Shown in pieces: positions 25,522 to 38,600 of a stretch of 64,000 nt of DNA. Source of the stretch: Cruorifilaria tuberocauda (lineage: Eukaryota; Nematoda; Chromadorea; Rhabditida; Onchocercidae); the NCBI GenBank assembly GCA_013365365.1, contig JABVXU010000008.1, positions 124,001-188,000 of the forward strand. Direction: 5' to 3'. A program made the translations under genes and the position numbers. Position 1 is the stretch's first letter. The number at the start of each line of letters is the position of its first letter. The notes under the pieces are model-generated. The model made no database searches and was not told the origin of the DNA. It saw nothing but the letters and a program-made list of their open reading frames with translations.

Positions 25522-27460
25522 TCAAGCCGATCTACAACTCGCTCATCCCTATCTTACAGAAAAATGCGGCTCCGTTATGTTGAGATACCGTCGCGGTGAC
25601 AACAGCGGTGACATTAAAGACATGTATGTGTGGATAATACTCTTCTTTGGTGTCAGCCCATGACAGTCTGGCTTAACTAGGTGGATTTTTTAAATTTAGC
25701 CAAGTAAAGATCAAATTAAATTCAAATATTCCACAAAATAATCTGATGAAAAATCATCAATGAATGTGAATCATGAAGAGGAAGTAATGTGAAAGCAACG
25801 CAAAACTGATCATAAACAAAGACAATTCATCAGCTCGCAGCAGAATGGCGAACGCAGTGGACAAGGCCGGTTTTTAGCAGTGATGGAAAGAAATGAGCTT
25901 TTTATTAGATTGTTAAAACTTTTTATGGATGGTTTCGACAAAATTCAAATAATTTGCATTTCATTTCACTTACATCCCAAACTAGTTCCTTTTAAAAATT
26001 GAATTTAAATTTCTTTGTTAATTTCATCCTAAAATAGTCTGTCTCACCAGCTGCTCGATTTTTATCATATATCAATAAATATTAATTGATATGAAGAAAT
26101 CCAAGATAGTGTTTTAAGAAACTAGATGTCTAAATCGGATATTTATTAATTACGAAGATGATAATTTCACATTGTTATTTGTTGGAATTAAAACATTCAG
26201 GACATTTTTATTGATCTTACCTAAATGCTATCATTTTCCTGTCAGGATAGAAGTGAGAAAGCGTTCTGCATTAACCAAAACAAGTGAACAAAAGCATTGA
26301 AAGCAGTACAATGTGCCTTTTTAAGAAATGGAAAGGAAATTGTGGATCACTGTATTTTCACTTTATTCATTTTTCTCCGTTTACAATTTCCGAAGTTTGG
26401 GAATGATAGTAGGCTGATAAAAGAAGAAACATTCATCTATGATAATCGATCAAACAAAATCTTCGAAGTATTAGTAATTCATAGAAAAACTTTTATTCTG
26501 AAAGAAATAAAATTTAATGGATAGTGTATGATGTCAGAAATCCGAAATGGTTTCATAATATAAAAAAGTTGGAATAAGATATTTTGCATAATTTGTACTG
26601 TTAAGATATGCTTCTTTTCTTGCTTCTTCTTTGATGTTATGTCCCTAAATGTTGACATCAAAGAATTCTCCTTTTTTGTCATCAGCTCTTCAAAGCACTA
26701 GATATAGCTTATACGTGAGATTGTCTATTGTATTTCTATATGACATTCATTAACTTATGTATGTCGATGACTTTCTCATGTACTTCCATCTACACGATTA
26801 CTATTAAAACTTATTTTTATCTATACCACTAATGTAGTAGAAATTATATGTATATATATCATTACGTACTGTTAGGCAATGATGAGATCAATTTAATCTC
26901 AGAGTAGCAGAGTAGCAGTCTCTCTCCAATTGAAAATTTCACTATTTCTAAAAACAATCATTTTCATCATCTAAATACCTACAATTCTTAATCGAATTGA
27001 TAATCTATCTTTTGAATCGTCAATAAATCAGGAACAAACAAATATTCATCTACTGGAGTTGTATTTGTTATAAGATATTCCTCCTTATCTTCCACGAACA
27101 ATAAACTCTCACAAATTACTTCCTCTGTGAATCGATTTATTCTACCGAACAATCCTTTACAAAAATGAATAAATATGCTTCGAAACATGGCTAGAATTTT
27201 CGAAAATTATTGTAAATGAATTTGTAGTAATTTAACAATCGACTTATTTTGATAACTCTTAATAACCAGGTTCTAGCAAGGTTAAAGTAATTTTTGACAT
27301 ACGACAATTTGTCTTACTTTTGAGAGCGTATGAAAAAAAGGAATATTGAAAGAAGTACCAATGGCAGGTACAATGAGTACATTTAAAGCAGAATATAGGA
27401 ATGGGTCCCGAATAAATGTATTATTTTAATGAATTTGTACAATTTTTTCCATCGAAATTA

Positions 27461-27501
27461 GAGAAAGAAAGAAAGGGAGAAAGAGAGAGAAAGAAGAAAA
27501 G
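27461..27501 (+). repeat. GA-rich simple repeat
   Basis: An imperfect GAAA/GA purine tract of about 40 nt in the intergenic region. Confidence 0.7.
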
Positions 27502-29278
27502 TGAAAGCTAAGAAAGGGAAAATAGAAATATTCTCTTACACAGTTAGAAATAACAACGGTTTTCTCGAAAAGAGTTTTCCCCTTCGTCCTTTAGTTTTTG
27601 CTTAAAGTTATGCGAACAGGTGCGAATAGAGAGATCAATGATGTAATGTACGCACTATTACAATGTTGAATTTATTACTGCGCATAAATAAATATATATT
27701 AAGGCGATGGATGCTTAAAGCTTCGCGGCGCACATCCATACGTTTTGCTCTAAAACAACTACGATTTCGTTAACTTTATTTCATTTTTACCTATATTGCC
27801 TTTTATTTCTTATCATTGAGCGATAAAGGTATGAATTTCCTTCGGTAAATGAGCTTGATAAATTTTGGTAATAATTCACAATTTCATTATGCTTTTCGTG
27901 AAATTTTTGAATTTGAATATTTCGTGTCAGGCCTCATATTTAAACTGTTTTCAAAAATTTATCAGAAAAAAGCTAGTATTATTGTTTCACTTTACGTTTA
28001 ATGTGATTTCTTTTAAGGATCGAAGAAATATTAAGAGAAATGGTGGACAAAAATAGTAAGATTATTTAAAGTCATTTTGAACCGACCATTTTTTCATATT
28101 TTGAGAATGATATAAATCCATTGTGATATTTTATTTAAAAATTCTTTTAAGCAGTCTAAAAACCATACCACTCATATGGCGACATGCGAAACTTAATTTA
28201 CTTTCGAACGGTGTGAAATTGGTAGCACTGAGAAGTGATCAAATATGGCACAATAAATACCCTAAATAAACCAATCATAGAAGTTACTACATATAATAGT
28301 CGATTAAAATTTGGCTACAAATATCGTAATCTAACTGATTAAGCAGCTAACATTAAGATCTATCATTTCTGCCATGATAGGAATGAAAATGTTATTTGTT
28401 GCATTTCCACCACACTAAACGCATAAGCAGTTTGGATGTATGGTAAATCACATGTGCAACGGCAAGCTGCTGTGTGTAATTTGTGCGTGTTGGAGTAAAA
28501 TTGGGTGTACTTTGGAAACATAATTCCTCCGTCTTGGTTCAACATTTGACGAATACTTCTGTTGAAATTTTGAAATGCTAAGATATCTGAAATATCATCC
28601 CTGCAAAGCAAATTCCTTTCTAGCATATTTCTGACTTGCTGTTTCCTTTGTCCATTAAAATTATCTTGAAAAAAAATTTTTTTTTCAGAAGTTTTGAACG
28701 TTCATAATATAAATCAAGGTACTTCATTGTTATTATCTTCACTTTCATTCTTTCGCTTGTAATTCAACATCGTTTTTTAAATATGTATCTCTTATACACG
28801 TTCTTTTCCTGATTTGATCTTAAAAATGAAATATGTAAATGGGTTGCAGTTGTTCTCGTATACATTATCAAATGATCATTTTTCATCCCAAATTGCTACT
28901 GAATCCTTCTAAACATATGCTGATATTTGGATCCGAGATAGACAGTTGTTAATTTCATTGAAAAATCATTTAAAGATTACTAAGATGAAGAAGAAATTGA
29001 TATTGTTAGGCTCAACTTCGCTCACTAAGCATACATTTTTTTTATACTCTACAATTATTTACAGTTTAATGAATGTAAGCAGAGGTTATGAAACAAAGGC
29101 GAGGCATTTACCAAAGTCCATGATCACTGAAGCTAGACAGCAGTGTAACCCTTTAAATTTGTCCTCTCAATTTTTTTGCTTGTGATCCAATAAATTCAAT
29201 AAAAGTCATAGGTCAGATTTTAATAATCAACACTTAGATTCAGAATTAATCACGGCAAAGTTCTTCCTAACATTTCAG

Positions 29279-31838
29279 ATGCTGGTGGCAAATAACTGGA
29301 GGTGGGATATTGTACACTCGTGTACCAATGTGCTTTGCATAACATTTGTGGTTGCATTCGTCGTGGCCCAACTTATATCACTGTTTCGAAAACCAAAAAT
29401 CAAGGAGCGAAATGTGGCTGCAACACAACCGGAACGGAAATTCATTCCACAAGCAGATATGATTGACAAACAGGTGTTAGCTTTTAATAAATACAAAAAT
29501 ATCATTATAAAATTTCTGAACTCATAATCATGTTCTTAGTATGCATTGATATTTCAGGGACAGAAAACACTACGTTGGGCATAATTTCTGTACCTAAAAT
29601 AGCAATGCCTGCTAAAAACTAAATTTTCAGATTTAAAATTTAATTTCGACAGATAGGCGATGTTATCGAAAGTGTCGTGAACTATCGAGAGGTCTTCGGT
29701 GTTAAACAAGTGCCATATCATCGCCTACGTCTTCATGATGATGAAGCCTTACTGAGGTAGTTCAGTTTGCCTATTGAAATGTTTTTAACATTCTCCAGTG
29801 TTGATTGGCAAAACTTTATCTCATGAGGGAAATGCATTCCGTCAGTTATCGAAATGTTCCCTTTGGCTTACTCTAATTAATTATTTCTCCCGAATTCCAA
29901 TTAATTTAAGTAAGTCTTCTTTCGAACTGAAAAGCGCTTCATTTTATGATGGCGCTGCATGGCTGTAGATGCTGCAAATGTTAAAAAATTTTAATATAAA
30001 TAAATGATTTAAATGGGACTTTATAATAACACTATAAATTTTAATGCTCTATGCTATTACAACTTTTAACTTATAGCTTACCAGCTTTAACTCTGTACAC
30101 TAAATTTGAGAAAATTTCATTGAAACTTCAAGTTTTCGATTTAAAAACAAACCTAAGGTCTCAGCTGTTTTACGAAAACATGAAGATGCGGCGATGTGTT
30201 CAAGAATTTAGTCCTCGGCCAGTACCATCGAAACTAATTCAAAATATTATCAAATCAGCAGGTACGCAAATCATCAAAATTTAAATTAATCAATTTTTAA
30301 AATATCGAAAATACAATTGATATATAAACGAGAATGTTAAAGAGCGGCAGATTTTTATAAGTATGAATGGATTGATCGATATTTTAAAATGAAATTAAAA
30401 AAAAATTAGAATTCAAGAAATTCAGCAGTGTTTGGTTGGATTCTCTGACATATTTGAGAAAAATTTTTTAGGCACAGCACCGAGCGCAGGCAATTTGCAA
30501 CCGTGGATGTTTTGCGTAATCAGTAGTTATGGACTGAAAGCTGAGATAAGAAAAATCGTTGAGGAGGAAGAGCGAACCACTTATAGCAAAAAGTTTCTGG
30601 AAACTTATGAAATTGTTTAATGTTTAAATTTTGCCATATATTATTAAGTTCTAAATCCAGGATAAAATTCGCAAGAAATCTTACGGATCTTGCATATTTA
30701 TGTAGTCAGAAATCCAAATTTCCCTTCCCTCATGGCATTAAAATAATTTGAACAGCAAATCAATGAAATCATTCTAACGAAGACATCTCAGTCCACATTT
30801 GATCAGAAAAAAGCTTAATATTCAATTTCAATCATTGATGACCGGCTTTGTATTTATTATATCACCAAAAGAGTAATTATATCATCCGATAATAAGAGTT
30901 TCTATTCAGGATGGGAGCTGATTGGGTGTTAGACATAGCAGAACTGAAAGTTGTATGGTCTAAGCCATATCTTACTGAAGCTCCTCATCTTATTGTGGTC
31001 ATGAAACAAGTAGAATTTGCGGTTGATTTGTTTTGATTTATTTGAAAGTATAATATTAATGTTCTTATGACAAGAATTTTTTAAAGCTAATCGATTCACA
31101 ACTAAGGTAACGTGGTAAAAGTGCTTTGGAAACAGAGTGTAAAGGAAATTTTGAATCTCACTTTCTTTCACAGCAAAATTTCACTTAACAATCCAATGTA
31201 TTCAAATTTCGTGACTTATACTGTTAATAGGGTTTTATCCTCATATTTTACTTTTTTGGCTATCGTATTGTGAATAACCAGATTTTGGTTAATTTTTTGT
31301 AAAGTTATTAGATATCGCAATTAAATAATTATTTTAATTTCAGGCTCATTTGATCAATGATTTGAATGAGTTAACTTCAACACATTACAATCAAATAAGT
31401 CTCGGTATAACAGTTGGCATTTTAATCGCCGCACTTCAGGTCACTTCTCAATTTCTATAAAAAGAACTTCGTTCTACTTTATTTTGTCTTTTCATGTATT
31501 CTTATTTTCAGGCGTATTTTAGAAATAGAATGTCTTATTATTCGACAGAAAACTTCAGTTTGGTGATTGTTAAATGATTCCAATTGTTAAATGAATCATT
31601 GTTAAATGGTTTCGATTGTTGAACTTCTTGAAGAAAGCAAAAAATATTTCAGGATGCAGGGTTAGCTACATCGATCACATACCCACTATATGGCAGTGAA
31701 AAAATTCGAAAACATCTGAAAAGGCCATCGGATGAGGAGGTTTTTCTTCTTTTACCGGTTGGATTTCCAGCAAAAAATGCCACCGTACCTGATCTCAAAC
31801 GTAAATCCGTTGAAGAAATAATTCGATGTTATGCATGA
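29279..31838 (+). CDS. sup-18: Iodotyrosine deiodinase-like flavoprotein (nitroreductase superfamily)
   Basis: FMN-dependent, membrane-anchored enzyme of the IYD family; in C. elegans the family member SUP-18 modulates the SUP-9 two-pore potassium channel in muscle. Exons 29279-29473, 29653-29756, 30158-30261, 30472-30592, 30910-31009, 31344-31439 and 31653-31838 give 301 aa (human IYD is 289). An N-terminal hydrophobic anchor (about residues 14-34) is followed by a linker and the nitroreductase fold: RRCVQEFSPRPVP, GTAPSAGNLQPW (flavin contact), the lid, GILIAALQDAGL and LLPVGFPAKNATVPDLKRK. The active-site lid residues that hold the iodotyrosine zwitterion are all conserved (Glu168, Tyr172, Lys193). 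The donor of exon 4 was set at 30593 because it joins SKK to MGADW in frame. The ATG immediately follows an ACATTTCAG site, suggesting trans-splicing. Confidence 0.92.
31567..31608 (+). repeat. Three short direct repeats in the last sup-18 intron
   Basis: TTGTTAAATG occurs at 31567, 31584 and 31599, in a decayed tandem arrangement between the last two exons. Confidence 0.7.
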
Positions 31839-34800
31839 CGGTTTTATTTTCTTGTAATAATCTAATCTTTTTCAATACTCTAGAAATTTTGTATTTTCTT
31901 AATGTAAAAATAAATGTATGTGCTGAAAATGATAAGATAAAGAAAACGGTAGAGTGAGGGAACTTTCCAAAAATTATTCCAATAATCCGACTCGGAATTA
32001 GTATTAGTAAAATGGGAAAAAAAGTAATTTTGCATTCTGATGTGTGAAGTTATTTATTTATCATCGTATTCATTCCATCTGCAAATTATCGGTGAGAGCA
32101 TTAAAGGAAATAATTAAATAACAACATTCTATGTGTCTAAGGTACATCTCCATTGCCAGTAATTAAGATTACTATTTTAAATTTTCACGCACTTTTGATT
32201 ATTTTAATATGAAGGTGCTGATTTGCTTAATATTTGGATTCTATCCACAGTATTTTCCAAAACCTTATCTTAGTTTTTTCTGAGGTAATTCCAAGAAGCG
32301 ATGAGATGCTGGAAAAAGCTATAAAACATCAATCTTCTGAAGATCGAGTATGATCTTTTAATTTAAAATAAAATTGATGAAATATCTGCTGTACAAAAAA
32401 ATGCAGTTTTGAAGTTCTAGATTGTTTTAATGCTTGAAACATGGACTTTTCGATTTCACGTTAAATTTTCTACATTTTGTTGAGTATTAAGAGATATATA
32501 AACTGAGATTGATTAATATCTCTGGTTAATAATAAAAATGCTCGCGACATAGATCTCAGAACAACTGTCAACTGCACTACTGCCGGTACACTGTTGAATG
32601 GTTGATAAAAGTTGCTCAATATAGCCATTCACTATTCATCATTCATTTCCTATATAATTTACTCACTTTCGAAATTTAAACGTTTTTATTCCTGACTTAT
32701 TGCATATAGATTCCTATCGTCTCAAGTCGATCATCTGCTCCTTATGAATATAGAATGCCTTGAGTGATTTGTTTAAATTATTTCCACCTACCGAAAATAC
32801 TATAATTTTTATCTCCATTAGTTTGAAAAAAATCAACATTTTTAATTGTCAAGAAAAGTTGCTGTCAAGAAAGTTGCTGGAATTGCTGCAGTACCATGAT
32901 CAGTTTCGGTTATTTACTGAAAAGAGTGCTATTAAAATTTCACTAATATGCAACAGCTTTGTTAACGTTTACACGTCTTTTTTGTAATTCCTGAGATCAC
33001 GACCAGCATCAATTAGATCCATCACTAACATAAAATTTAAAACTTAATGATTGCAATAGGAAGCTAGCTAGATAAAGCTACAGAGGAAAAAACTTTTTAT
33101 CTTTCATTTCTTGTGACTTTTGTTAACTTTCTATAAGTAATCGCTGCACTCTTGCGCAGGGAAAGTGTCGCTAGCACCACATTAAGTACCAGATAAGTAG
33201 ACATTAAGTGGATATATCGTACTGTTAGTTTACATTCAACTTATAATTTATATCACCATTTCTCCTTTTTATCTTGTTGATGTTGTTGAATTCATTTTTT
33301 GAACAAAGAGTCATCACATTCCTCTAGGGTGAAATGGTAAATTTCTTTTCCGAGAATTAGTACAAAATTAATGGATTCATCTGACATCATGACTTGTCCA
33401 CTTGCCAAGAAATATTCATTTCATCGTATTCATTCGATTTAAGTCACACTGGTTTCACGATATTATTTCTACAACTGTTGAATCCCTTCTGCTTTCGAAA
33501 ATTCCATTAGATGTATGAGGAAATGTTGAATAGATATTGCTTTCTTTGCTAATTTATTGCATTATCTATTATAGCCGCCGTTAATTCATTTTTATCACTC
33601 ACTATCTTATCAGTTCTGTTGAGAAACATGACGTTTTACATCCAGAAAAAGTAGTAGAGTACGACGAAAAACAAAGAAAAAACGAAGTTACTTTTTTCTT
33701 TCATAATTGTGATCAATCTGGCGGAGTGATTTTTCGTTGAGAACACAAAATCATTTCCAAGTATTTGAAATCCAAAAATATTTTGAAAGCTTCATCTTAC
33801 CACAAAATATAATGAATTGGAACTATCGAACTGGCAACCATTTCGGGTAGCGAAATGATTTTAAAGAGCCGAATTTCGTTCACTTCTTCACTGGATAAAT
33901 GACTTTTTTTTTTCTGATTACAATCAAAAAAGGGAACTATATGAACTAATACAGATAGCAGTGGAGCTGCTGAACAATCACCAAATCATGGATGATAGTT
34001 AGTGGTGCAGTAGGAGAAAGATGCAGCAGTAGTAATCGATTTTTGTGAAGACATTTTTCAATGAGCAAATTTTTAAAATAAATGTGATCTGCGAGTGGGT
34101 GGCCTGCTTTCTGTTGTGCTTCACCCTCCGATTTACAGTCACCATAACGTCACTACCATTTCTATTATAAATATTTCAATATTCACCATTTCCTATACTC
34201 CATTTGTTATTTAAATGACGAATAACCTAAGTTTGTTATTGACAACGTTTAAGAACCTGTTGAAGGGCACTGTGGGTTTTGTCGCACTTGTAGTTTACCG
34301 GCAAAAAACGTGGTTGAAAGGACAACTTTGTTGACCCTTAACAATCAGCAGTTCATTTCTCTAAGTTGTTATCCCTTACAATTTTGTTGCAGTGAATTTT
34401 GACCGAAGTTATGCAAAAAGCCATTTAAGTGTCACATGAACTTCACGATATTCATCAAATTGAGAGAAGGAGAAGGGACAATTGCAGCTTTCAAAGTTGC
34501 TGTTAGACAACTTGGAGAGAGTACCATCACAGGAAATAGCAATTATTTCAAAGGTGACAAAGCCGTTGCATCTTTTCCTGTACGGAAAAACGGATTGGAA
34601 AAAGAAACTCTGATTTCCATAGTTGTCGTATTGTCCGATATCGTACTGGTTGAGCGAACAATGCGAGATGTACAAGGTAATGAGGAGAGAAAATATAGTG
34701 GAGACCGCAGAGAAACGGAGAGTGTTATTGTTTGAGAAATATAAGTTTTGGAAGTTGGAGAAATTTATAGGCAACAGCGAGAGTACATGATTGGAAAGAG

Positions 34801-35647
34801 TGGGAGGAAAAGCAGCAGTATTATTACAAGCTGGTAGATAGAGCAAGATAGGAAGATGAAGAAATAGACAGAAAAGAATAGTAGTAAATAATAGGAGTGG
34901 TATGGTTGGGGTTCAAGTAGTACACAGAAAAGTGATCGGAGTATCTACTAGTGATGTGATAATCTGACCTGGATGGTCAGTGTAGACGTTTGAAAACAAC
35001 ATTGTGCTGAAATTGAAAAGCAATAATGACAGTCATTCTGCGAGCCGTGGAATACTTTCCTTCCTTCACGTATTATAATCATCGGTACTACTAAAGCTTG
35101 GGTAAAGATCAGGATAAAAAAAGTGTAGTTATAATTAGCCAATACGTGGAATCAGTTGATCATTCGTAGTTATTCTGGCTATTCCTTCTTCACATTCATC
35201 TTATTTGCATACTTCGAGTAAGCAGGACTAGTACGATGTACTCTTGATGTTCTGGAAGTAGTTCGAAGTGCAAGCTTTCGAATTTACTCCATTAATTCAT
35301 TAGTTGCTTAGGCTATGATGCGCTTTATTCAACATGCACCTCAAGGTCTCCCATTTTTCTGCTATTTCGGATATTTATATCTCATCATTTGTGGTGGCAT
35401 ATCTCGCGTGACATAGTACATGTACCGTTTAATGAAGACTAGCACATTAACTTCCCTTCTCATTTATTAAGCAAATCTTTATCTCCGACAATAAAAGACC
35501 ATGATATTGAGTATTTATTTGTTGAAGTGTGAAATGAGTCAGCTAGCGGAATTTCGAAGTTTTTTAGAAGATAGTTTTGAAAAGTATGAAAAATATCTGC
35601 CATCACAAGCATTTTTCAGCACTAACGAAAAACGAATCACCCTGCAA
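31839..35647. other. Intergenic region upstream of klp-12
   Basis: 3.8 kb without a recognised exon. A 145-codon open frame on the minus strand (34409-34846) overlaps a 99-codon plus-strand frame, in a stretch with higher GC than its surroundings; neither shows family motifs. The distal end should hold the klp-12 promoter. Confidence 0.5.
31909..31914 (+). promoter_or_regulatory. Putative polyadenylation signal of sup-18
   Basis: AATAAA lies 70 nt after the sup-18 stop codon. Confidence 0.5.
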
Positions 35648-38600
35648 ATGGGCGACCCAAGTTGTGTACGCGTTGCAGTAAGGTACTATTTTCTAGTATT
35701 TTATCGATCATTTCTACTATTAATACTACGCTACTACTGTTGAAGAGTAAAATATTCATAAATTTAAAGATTTATTGATAGAACTGTGGAGGAATTTCTG
35801 CCTAATTCATTGTGATGTTCCAAGGTATTACAAAGTTATCTTTTTATTTATACCTCTGATTGTAGAAATAAGGCATTTAGCAACGAAACATATCCGAAAA
35901 GATTAATGAAAAATAATATATGAATCATTTGTTTTACTTGCACATTGCTGCAATTTATTTGAAGGGTGAGACCACAATCTGAACGAGAGAAAGTTGAAAA
36001 CAATCACATTTGTACAAATGTTTTACAGAAAGAAGCACAGGTAATTAATTACAAAAATTTGCTTGAACTAACATCGTGATACACATAATTTATGAAATGA
36101 AGCAATTGGTTTCTTGAATTTCATTGCATAAAAGTCAGTCGCTATCTTATTTACAGATAACGATTGGTGGTGAAAGGAGCTTTACATTTGATTATGTCTT
36201 TGATATTGGAACTCATCAACAAAAAGTTTATGATCATTGTGTTAAAAATTTGATCGAAGGAACTTTTGAGGGTTTCAATGCAACTGTTCTAGCTTATGGT
36301 CAGGTATGTTACTCGTTTCATGATCATGAAATCGAAGTCGTATTATTTAGAGTTATATTAGTGATGTTTTAGTCCAGCTTTATTAATTTGAACCCATGCG
36401 GTGTTTCCTGGTTACATTACCAAAATTTATCAGATTCATTTTTTATCTGTAGGAATGCTCAATTATTTGTAAAACAGTGTGTTATAGACTGGTAGCGGTA
36501 AAACTTATACAATGGGTACAGCATTTGATATGATGGATGTGATGAACGAAATCGATTTGGGTATCGTCCCACGTGCCATTAGACATCTTTTTTCCGGAAT
36601 GGACAGTCGCAAACAACAAGCTTTAGAGCAAGGTTTCGTAGAGCCTTGTTTTGACATTGTTGCGCAGTTCGTTGAGGTACTTTTGACGGAAATGCTTTAT
36701 TTGTGAAGTGTAAATCAAAGAGAAATTTTTTCATATTTTATAATTTCTCTTTTCTCCACTGTTCTGCTCCATCTTTTGAATAATCGAATTTTCTAGATAA
36801 AAATATAATTTTTTTTCAGCTTTACAACGAAGATATAATTGATCTGCTAAGTCATGAACGATCACCTACAGGTCTTCGTATTCATGAAGATGCTAAGGGA
36901 GAAATTTTCTTGAATGGCGTAACGCGAGTTACAGTAACAAGTCCCTCACAGGTTTAATAATTGAACTGTATCATATATTGGTGAAATCAGCTGTTAAAGC
37001 CATTGTCCTAATTTACTTTTTAGTGCAGAGCTTTATCTTGCTGTTCACTACATTAACACATAGTTTGATATTGGCATTTTATTGATGTTTTAGAAGGTGG
37101 CCATTTCATGTTTTCTTCAATTTTAGACACTGGAGGTTTTGAAAAATGGTGCACTTAATCGGAAAACTGCATCGACCAATATGAATGAACAATCGTCGCG
37201 TTCACATGCCATTTTTACAGTGATTATTAAACAGCAACGAACAGTTATTGTCAGAGTATATAATTTAACTTAGTAGTAAATCATTTTTAAATTCATTATT
37301 TATACTATCGACCGGATTACTGTATATATAGATGTGAGAATTTTCAGCCTTGTTTTGATACCCAATCTGAACAAGGCAACGAAGCTTCTGCATCAGAAGA
37401 GCCTTCTGCTACTGAACTCGAACTTCTAAGTGCTAAATTCCATTTCGTCGATTTGGCAGGTTCGGAGCGTTTAAAACGTACTGGTGCTACTGGTGATCGA
37501 ATAAAAGAAGGCATCAATATTAATTTTGGATTGGTATTAACTTATCCTGTGTTTTTTTCAGTAAGCAAGACTTGAAAAAATTAAGTAGTTTTTTATTGTA
37601 ATGTTAGATAATGTATCATGAAAATAATATCTTGTTAAGTATTGTATTTGTCTTAATTTTAGTTAGCACTGGGTAATGTTATATGTGCATTAACTACACC
37701 GACAACATCAGAAAAAGTGGTACATATACCATATCGAGATTCAAGACTAACTCGTCTACTCCAAGATTCACTTGGTGGAAACAGGTTATCCATGATCGTA
37801 TTATTCAGGAGTTGCAGGTTTTTTGATGAGATGGAGAAATGATTTATGAAATCAGTGTCGTAGTATAATGTATATAGTGTGGTTTTTAGTCGAACATTAA
37901 TGATTGCCTGTATCAGTCCATCGGATTGCGATTATGTAGAAACACTGAACACTTTGAAATACGCTAATCGGGCGAAAGATATTAAAAATAAGGTATTTTA
38001 CTCCTTTAGTCCAATAGAATTTAGTCATATCAGTTTATTGATTTAGAATATGATTAATCTCTGTAATTATCTTTTTAGGTCGTAGCAAATCAGGATAAGT
38101 CAAGTAAATTAATCGGGCGTTTGCGTTCACGCATAGCCGAATTAGAGGCTGAATTATTGGACTTCAAACAGGTTCTTGTTTTACAATGCTGATATATATC
38201 TCAGTTCTTATGAATTTGATGGAAACACCCAAATTATTGCAGTTTTTTGGACATTAGGAAAAACATTCAAGAAAAAAACATTCATAGTTTAGTTGATTAA
38301 ATACCTTGTAGGGTCGGATAACAGTTTCGGATGGTGTCGAGTCTTTCAACGATCAGTACAGAGAAAACGTATTGTTGCAGGTTTGATCACTAATAATTAG
38401 TGGATGTAACAGACCAAGTAAAGTTATTGATATTCTTCGATTTGTATAACATTCTAAGTAGTAGTGGGCTCTATTCAGGCCTTATAAGCTGAGTGCAGTG
38501 CATTCGTGGAGGTAAGTCTTGTAAATATAGTCAAGTGTTGCTGGTTGCTAAAAAAAAAGTTTTCATTTCATAACTTCTTTGGATTACCATTCTTTTAAAT

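Larger units (their letters stand above)
25225..29278. other. Intergenic region between divergent dnj-14 and sup-18
   Basis: 4 kb containing the promoters of both flanking genes. A GC-richer block at about 25440-25660 with a palindromic E-box looks like the dnj-14 promoter. A GA-rich tract lies at 27461-27501. Small open frames at 26297-26524 (+), 26988-27188 (-) and 28363-28626 (-) have protein-like composition but no recognisable relatives, and none is called as a gene. Confidence 0.5.
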
